NCBI GenBank assembly: GCA_963855995.1
Contig: OY979716.1
Span: 43,016,854 to 43,080,853, forward strand
Origin: Muricea muricata
Lineage: Eukaryota; Cnidaria; Anthozoa; Malacalcyonacea; Plexauridae
Direction: 5' to 3'
DNA: 64,000 bases
Shown here: piece after piece, positions 54,001-63,000 of the stretch
Layout: each line of letters opens with the position of its first letter
Position numbering within the stretch: the first letter of the stretch is position 1
The notes under the pieces: generated by a model
What the model was told of the DNA's origin: nothing
Databases searched by the model: none
What the model saw: only the letters and a program-made list of their open reading frames with translations
Translations under genes and position numbers: made by a program

Positions 54001-57000
54001 GGCATTATCATGACACTCGTTAGAGCTTGGTAAACATTCGTTTATATCTGTTAACATAAAAAGAAGAAGTTATACCGTATCGGTCAAGAAAAAACATGTG
54101 CATAAAATGCGTCTTCCCTCTTTCAAATTGTCTTAAGGGAAGGTTTTTTTTCCCAAAAAATGTCAGCAAAACTGGCGCAACATAATCAGCATGAAACACA
54201 TTTACCTTGGCAAGATGTACCGTTTCCAGTATAACCACCGATGCAATCACAGCTGAACGATCCTTCAGCATTTGTACAAATAGCATTCTTATCGCAATCG
54301 TGCTGATTCTGTGCACATTCGTCTATGTCTATCAATTGAATCAAACGTTAACAAATAATAGTTTGGCTTTTATCAATCAGTAATCTTTCCTGGTAGTCTA
54401 ACTGCTTAGCATCATAGCTTTGGGGCATAAAATATTTGTATCTTCCTGTAATCTAATGACAATAAAATTAACATCCGATGAAAAATTGAGAAAGATAACA
54501 TTCAGGTATTAACTCAATTTTTGGTGTGTTTTGAAAACCTCGTCCATAGGGCATTTTCACTGAATCGCTTGGGATTAAAACAACAGAAAACTTGGCAGCC
54601 ACATCGATGTAGTTTTCGAAAGAATATATGGCAAATCTATCCGTATTCTTGCCCACTGTATTTTGTTAAACATTCATTCATTTTTTATAAAACGTACAGT
54701 TTATTATATAAACAATAAAGTACAAAACTGTAAGAATAAACACACAAATTTAAGGAAAACTGTAAGTACGAACTTTCGAATGAAGTGCGACAAGTACATC
54801 GGAGAGAGACTTTTCTATTACCCCAAATAGCATTCGAAATAGAAAGTCCGTAAATGTTAGCAATTTGAACGACAAGAAATAGAATGCTGCTTTGTGAATA
54901 ATATTGGTTGGATGGAAAATAATAAATATTTGAGGAGTGCAAATAAATTTTATATATCTGACATGGCGTATTCTAAATCAAGAAGCTAATGTCGCTTAGG
55001 AAAAAATAAAGCCATAAATTACCTTTGCAAATTGTGCCGTTTCCCGTAAATCCATTATTGCAAACACAGGAAAACGACCCTTCTGTATTAGTACATGCGG
55101 CATTATGATGACATTCGTTCGGGCTTGGTAAACATTCATTTATATCTGTTAAAATAAAAAGAAGAAGTTATACCGTATCGGTCAGGAAAAAACATGTGCA
55201 TAAAAATCTTTTTCCTCCCTGAAATGGCCTTAAGGGCGGTATTTTTTTCCCAAAAAATGTCAGCGAGACTGGCGCACAATAATCGACATCAAAAACATTT
55301 ACCTTGGCAAGATGTACCGTTTCCAGTATAACCACCGATGCAATCACAGCGGAACGATCCTTCAGCATTTGTACAAATAGCATTCTTATCGCAATCGTGC
55401 TGATTCTCTGTACATTCGTCTATGTCTATCAATTGAGAAAACGTTAACATATAACAGTTTTGCTTATATTAAGTAATCTCTCCTGGTAATCTAACTGCTT
55501 AGCATGATAATTTTGGGCCATAAAATATGTGTATCTTCCTGTAATCTAATGACAATAAAAATAACATCTGATTAAAAATTGAGAAAGATAACATTCAGGT
55601 ATTAACCCAATTATGGGGGTGTTTTGAAAACCTCGTCCATAGGGCGTTTTCACTGAATCCCTTGGGATTGAAACAAAAAAGAACTTGGCGGTCAAATTGG
55701 TTTAGTTTTCGAAAGAATATTTTTTCAAATCTTTTCGTATTCTTGCGCACGAGAACCACATGTGATTACATCTATGTTAATAGCATAAAAGACATAATTG
55801 TATTTCTGGCGTATTGCGAAAGTTTGCCCATCATCGATTTTAGACTAACAAAAAATATTTGTCACTTCAGTGTTTGCACGTGTTTGAAATATGATCTTTC
55901 GTTAGCTGTTGTCGTTTCTCTTGAAAAAAATTACTACAATTACGTGTCCCCCTTGGCCATGCTCACTTGAACTTACACCGTTAAAAATATAAAAAATTTT
56001 TTTACGTAATCTATTTAAGACCTTACAATGAAAGTCTGGCAATGACTCATTGTTTCGATCCAAACAAGTTTTACTTTGAGACAAAAGCGCGTTGTCACCG
56101 CGTGTAGCTTGCGTTGAAAATTTAAGTCTGTATATATATAACCTAACTTTCAGAACATCATAAAACTCAAGTATTTGCAATTCCAAATTAAATAGGTAAG
56201 AAGACAAGAAACAAATACATCGACGTTATAAGGCATGGGAAATTGGTACCCAGTATTATAATAAAAAATGGCCCTCGTTTGAAACGTTGAAAATGAGTTA
56301 CTAATCACAGCGAAGGGATTTTTAACAAATACTCGTTCGTAACCACGAAATCGGAAAGGCACGATATTTTCCGACGGTATCTATCCGTCCGATAACCCGC
56401 GGATACAAAGTGGACGCAGTTGCGAGCGCCCGAAGACGCAGAGTAGACGCAACGCAGACGCGCGGCAGACGCAACACGGACGCACCCGCAGGCGCTCACA
56501 CCCGAACACCGGTTGCAAAATGCACGCGTCTTGGACGCAGTTTTTGTTAAGTTATTTCTTGGCAGTACTGTAAGCACAAACCTTAGAATGAAGTGCGATA
56601 AGTGCATGGGAAAGAGACTTTGCTATTACCCCAAATAGCATTCGAAAAAGAAAGTTCGTAAATGTAAGCAATTTCAACGACAAGAAATGAAATGCTGCTT
56701 TGTCAATAATATTGGTTCGGTGGAAAACAATAAATATTTAAGGAGTGCAAATAAATATTATATATCTAAGATGGCATGTTCTAAATCAAGAAGCTAATGT
56801 CGCTTGGGAAAAAATAAAGAAATAAATTACATTTGCAAATTGTGCCGTTTCCCGTAAACCCATTATTGCAAACACAGGAAAAGGACCCTTCTGTATTGGT
56901 ACATGCGGCATTATCATGGCATTGGTTAAAGCTTGGTAAACATTCGTTTATATCTGTTAAAATAAAAGGAAAAAATTATACCGTATATGTCAGGAAAACA

Positions 57001-60000
57001 CATGTGCATAAAATGCGTCTTCCCTCTTTCAAGTTGTCTTAAGGGGTGGTATTTTTTCCCCCAAAAATGTCAGCGAGACTGGCGCACAGTAATCGACATG
57101 AAACACATTTACCTTGGCAAGATGTACCGTTTCCAGTATAACCACCGATGCAATCACAGCTAAACGATCCTTCAGCATTTGTACAAACAGCATTCTTATT
57201 GCAATCGTGCTGATTCTGTGTACATTCGTCTATGTCTATCAATTGGAAAAAACGTTAACAAATAACAGTTTTGCTTATATTAAGTAATCTCTCCTGGTAA
57301 TCTAACTGCTTAGCATGATAATTTTGGGCCATAAAATATGTGTATCTTCCTATAATCTAATGACAATAAAAATAACATCTGATTAAAAATTGAGAAAGAT
57401 AACATTCAGGTATTAACTCAATTTTGGGTGTGTTTTGAAAACCTCGTCCATAGGGCGTTTTCACTGAATCGCTTGGGATTAAAACAATAAAGAACTTGGT
57501 AGCCATATTGATGTAGTTCTCGAAAGAATATATTACAAATCTATCCGTATTCTTGCCCACTGTATTTTGTTAAACATTCATTCACTTTTTTATAAAACGT
57601 ACAGTTTAATGTATAAAGAACAAACTACAAAACTGTAAGAATAAACACACAAATTTAAGGAAAACTGTAAGCACAAACCTTAGAATGAAGTGCGATAAGT
57701 GCATGGGAAAGAGACTTTGCTATTACCCCAAATAGCATTCGAAATAGAAAGTCCGTAAATGTTAGAAATTTAAACGACAAGAAATAAAATGCTGCTTTGT
57801 GAATAATATTGGTTGGATGGAAAATAATAAACATTTGAGGAGTGCAAATAAATTTTATATATCTGACATGGCGTATTCTAAATCAAGAAGCTAAAGTCGC
57901 TTGGGAAAAAATAAAGCCATAAATTACCTTTGCAAATTGTGCCGTTTCCCGTAAATCCATTATTGCAAACACAGGAAAAGGACCCTTCTGTATTAGTACA
58001 TGCGGCATTATCATGACACTCGTTCGGGCTTGGTAAACATTCGTTTATATCTGTTAACATAAAAAGAAGAAGTTATACCGTATCGGTCAGGAAAAAACAT
58101 GTGCATAAAAATCTTTTTCCTCCCCGAAATTCTTTTAAGGGCGGTATTTTTTTCCCAAAAAATTTCAGCGAGACTGGCGCAACATAATCGGCATGAAACA
58201 CATTTACCTTGGCAAGATGTACCGTTTCCAGTATAACCACCGATGCAATCACAGCTGAACGATCCTTCTGCATTTGTACAAATAGCATTCTTATCGCAAT
58301 CGTGCTGATTCTCTGTACATTCGTCTATGTCTATCAATTGAGAAAACGTTAACATATAACAGTTTTGCATATATTAAGTAATCTCTTGAGGTAATCTAAC
58401 TTCTTAGCATAATAATTTTGGGCCATAAAATATGTGTATCTTCCTGTAATCTAATGACAATAAAAATAACATCTGATTAATAATTGAGATAGATAACATT
58501 CAGGTATTAACCCAATTATGGGGGTGTTTTGAAAACCTCATTTATGCGGCGTTTTCACTGAATCCCTTGGGATTGAAACAAAAAAGAACTTGGCGGTCAA
58601 ATTGGTTTAGTTTTCGAAAGAATATTTTTTCAAATCTTTTCGTATTCTTGCGCACGAGAACCACATGTGATTACATCTATGTTAATAGCATAAAAGACAT
58701 AGTTGTATTTCTGGCGTATTGCGAAAGTTTGCCCATCATCGATTTTAGACTAACAAAAAATATTTGTCACTTCAGTGTTTGCACGTGTTTGAAATATGAT
58801 CTTTCGTTAGCTGTTGTCGTTTCTCTTGAAAAAAATTACTACAATTACGTGTCCCCCTTGGCCATGCTCACTTGAACTTACACCGTTAAAAATATAAAAA
58901 ATCTTTTTACATAATCTATTTAAAACCTTACAATGAAAGTCTGGCGATGACTCCTTGTTTCGATCCAAACAAGTTTTACTTTGAGACAAAAGCGCGTTGT
59001 CACCGCGTGTAACTTGCGTTGAAAACTTAAGTCTGTATATATATAACCTAACTTTCAGAACATCATAAAACTCAAGTATTTGCAATTCCAAATTAAATAG
59101 GTAAGAAGACAAGAAACAAATACATCGACGTTATAAGGCATGGGAAATTGGTACCCAGTATTATAATAAAAAATGGCCCTCGTTTGAAACGTTGAAAATG
59201 AGTTACTAATCACAGCGAAGGGATTTTTAACAAATACTCGTTCGTAACCACGAAATCGGAAAGGCACGATATTTTCCGACGGTATCTATACGTCCGATAA
59301 CCCGCGGATACAAAGTGGACGCAGTTGCGAGCGCCCGAAGACGCAGAGTAGACGCAACGCAGACGCGCGGCAGACGCAACACGGACGCACCCGCAGGCGC
59401 TCACACCCGAACACCGGACGCAAAATGCACGCGTCTTGGACGCAGTTTTTGTTAAGTTATTTCTTGGCAGTACTGTAAGCACAAACCTTAGAATGAAGTG
59501 CGATAAGTGCATGGGAAAGAGACTTTGCTATTACCCCAAATAGCATTCGAAAAAGAAAGTTCGTAAATGTAAGCAATTTCAACGACAAGAAATGAAATGC
59601 TGCTTTGTCAATAATATTGGTTCGGTGGAAAACAATAAATATTTAAGGAGTGCAAATAAATATTATATATCTAAGATGGCATGTTCTAAATCAAGAAGCT
59701 AATGTCGCTTGGGAAAAAATAAAGAAATAAATTACCTTTGCAAATTGTGCCGTTTCCCGTAAACCCATTATTGCAAACACAGGAAAAGGACCCTTCTGTA
59801 TTGGTACATGCGGCATTATCATGGCATTGGTTAAAGCTTGGTAAACATTCGTTTATATCTGTTAAAATAAAAGGAAAAAATTATACCGTATATGTCAGGA
59901 AAACACATGTGCATAAAATGCGTCTTCCCTCTTTCAAGTTGTCTTAAGGGGTGGTATTTTTTCCCCCAAAAATGTCAGCGAGACTGGCGCACAGTAATCG

Positions 60001-63000
60001 ACATGAAACACATTTACCTTGGCAAGATGTACCGTTTCCAGTATAACCACCGATGCAATCACAGCTAAACGATCCTTCAGCATTTGTACAAACAGCATTC
60101 TTATTGCAATCGTGCTGATTCTGTGTACATTCGTCTATGTCTATCAATTGGAAAAAACGTTAACAAATAACAGTTTTGCTTATATTAAGTAATCTCTCCT
60201 GGTAATCTAACTGCTTAGCATGATAATTTTGGGCCATAAAATATGTGTATCTTCCTATAATCTAATGACAATAAAAATAACATCTGATTAAAAATTGAGA
60301 AAGATAACATTCAGGTATTAACTCAATTTTGGGTGTGTTTTGAAAACCTCGTCCATAGGGCGTTTTCACTGAATCGCTTGGGATTAAAACAATAAAGAAC
60401 TTGGTAGCCATATTGATGTAGTTCTCGAAAGAATATATTACAAATCTATCCGTATTCTTGCCCACTGTATTTTGTTAAACATTCATTCACTTTTTTATAA
60501 AACGTACAGTTTAATGTATAAAGAACAAACTACAAAACTGTAAGAATAAACACACAAATTTAAGGAAAACTGTAAGCACAAACCTTAGAATGAAGTGCGA
60601 TAAGTGCATGGGAAAGAGACTTTGCTATTACCCCAAATAGCATTCGAAATAGAAAGTCCGTAAATGTTAGAAATTTAAACGACAAGAAATAAAATGCTGC
60701 TTTGTGAATAATATTGGTTGGATGGAAAATAATAAACATTTGAGGAGTGCAAATAAATTTTATATATCTGACATGGCGTATTCTAACTCAACAAGCTAAA
60801 GTCGCTTAAATAAAAAATAAAGCCATAAATTACCTTTGCAAATTGTGCCGTTTCCCGTAAATCCATTATTGCAAACACAGGAAAAGGACCCTTCTGTATT
60901 AGTACATGCGGCATTATCATGACACTCGTTCGGGCTTGGTAAACATTCGTTTATATCTGTTAACATAAAAAGAAGAAGTTATACCGTATCGGTCAGGAAA
61001 AAACATGTGCATAAAAATCTTTTTCCTCCCCGAAATTCTTTTAAGGGCGGTATTTTTTTCCCAAAAAATGTCAGCGAGACTGGCGCACAATAAACGACAT
61101 CAAACACATTTACCTTGGCAAGATGTACCGTTTCCAGTATAACCACCGATGCAATCACAGCGGAACGATCCTTCAGCATTTGTACAAATAGCATTCTTAT
61201 CGCAATCGTGCTGATTCTCTGTACATTCGTCTATGTCTATCAATTGAGAAAACGTTAACATATAACAGTTTTGCTTATATTAAGTAATCTCTTGAGGTAA
61301 TCTAACTGCTTAGCATAATAATTTTGGGCCATAAAATATGTGTATCTTCCTGTAATCTAATGACAATAAAAATAACATCTGATTAATAATTGAGAAAGAT
61401 AACATTCAGGTATTAACCCAATTATGGGGGTGTTTTGAAAACCTCATTTATGCGGCGTTTTCACTGAATCCCTTGGGATTGAAACAAAAAAGAACTTGGC
61501 GGTCAAATTGGTTTAGTTTTCGAAAGAATATTTTTTCAAATCTTTTCGTATTCTTGCGCACGAGAACCACATGTGATTACATCTATGTTAATAGCATAAA
61601 AGACATAATTGTATTTCTGGCGTATTGCGAAAGTTTGCCCATCATCGATTTTAGACTAACAAAAAATATTTGTCACTTCAGTGTTTGCACGTGTTTGAAA
61701 TATGATCTTTCGTTAGCTGTTGTCGTTTCTCTTGAAAAAAATTACTACAATTACGTGTCCCCCTTGGCCATGCTCACTTGAACTTACACCGTTAAAAATA
61801 TAAAAAATCTTTTTACATAATCTATTTAAGACCTTACAATGAAAGTCTGGCGATGACTCATTGTTTCGATCCAAACAAGTTTTACTTTGAGACAAAAGCG
61901 CGTTGTCACCGCGTGTAGCTTGCGTTGAAAATTTAAGTCTGTATATATATAACCTAACTTTCAGAACATCATAAAACTCAAGTATTTGCAATTCCAAATT
62001 AAATAGGTAAGAAGACAAGAAACAAATACATCGACGTTATAAGGCATGGGAAATTGGTACCCAGTATTATAATAAAAAATGGCCCTCGTTTGAAACGTTG
62101 AAAATGAGTTACTAATCACAGCGAAGGGATTTTTAACAAATACTCGTTCGTAACCACGAAATCGGAAAGGCACGATATTTTCCGACGGTATCTATACGTC
62201 CGATAACCCGCGGATACAAAGTGGACGCAGTTGCGAGCGCCCGAAGACGCAGAGTAGACGCAACGCAGACGCGCGGCAGACGCAACACGGACGCACCCGC
62301 AGGCGCTCACACCCGAACACCGGACGCAAAATGCACGCGTCTTGGACGCAGTTTTTGTTAAGTTATTTCTTGGCAGTACTGTAAGCACAAACCTTAGAAT
62401 GAAGTGCGATAAGTGCATGGGAAAGAGACTTTGCTATTACCCCAAATAGCATTCGAAAAAGAAAGTTCGTAAATGTAAGCAATTTCAACGACAAGAAATG
62501 AAATGCTGCTTTGTCAATAATATTGGTTCGGTGGAAAACAATAAATATTTAAGGAGTGCAAATAAATATTATATATCTAAGATGGCATGTTCTAAATCAA
62601 GAAGCTAATGTCGCTTGGGAAAAAATAAAGAAATAAATTACCTTTGCAAATTGTGCCGTTTCCCGTAAACCCATTATTGCAAACACAGGAAAAGGACCCT
62701 TCTGTATTGGTACATGCGGCATTATCATGGCATTGGTTAAAGCTTGGTAAACATTCGTTTATATCTGTTAAAATAAAAGGAAAAAATTATACCGTATATG
62801 TCAGGAAAACACATGTGCATAAAATGCGTCTTCCCTCTTTCAAGTTGTCTTAAGGGGTGGTATTTTTTCCCCCAAAAATGTCAGCGAGACTGGCGCACAG
62901 TAATCGACATGAAACACATTTACCTTGGCAAGATGTACCGTTTCCAGTATAACCACCGATGCAATCACAGCTAAACGATCCTTCAGCATTTGTACAAACA

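Larger units (their letters stand above)
41340..55425. repeat. Older, diverged copies of the EGF exon-pair unit
   Basis: The same building blocks (A-B exon pair with either a short intron of about 0.7 kb or a GC-island intron of about 1.4 kb) appear in irregular order: island, island, disrupted block, island, short, island, short, short. At 51.4-55.4 kb a three-pair unit (island, short, short) is seen instead of the two-pair unit of the younger copies. Confidence 0.85.
55426..58330. repeat. Higher-order tandem repeat, copy 1 (2,905 bp)
   Basis: The unit contains, in plus order, a long GC-island intron, B, A, a short intron, B and A. Period is fixed by matching exons (55425 to 58330). Introns as well as exons are conserved with copies 2 and 3, so whole-segment duplication is recent. 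Confidence 0.93.
58331..61236. repeat. Higher-order tandem repeat, copy 2 (2,906 bp)
   Basis: Nearly identical to copy 3 over long stretches, including noncoding parts. Only scattered substitutions are visible by eye. Confidence 0.93.

Noticed and set aside
41368..61781. Recurrent plus-strand frames starting [13 protein letters not shown] in each island-type unit
   Set aside because: Intronic on the opposite strand of the receptor; broken by stops in some copies; no recognised domain.
42053..62418. Recurrent 100-codon minus-strand frames beginning MYLSHFIL or MHLSHFIL in each unit
   Set aside because: They span the GACGC island, are Cys/Arg/Ser low-complexity, lie inside introns flanked by proper splice sites, and lack any domain. 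Conservation is explained by segmental duplication.
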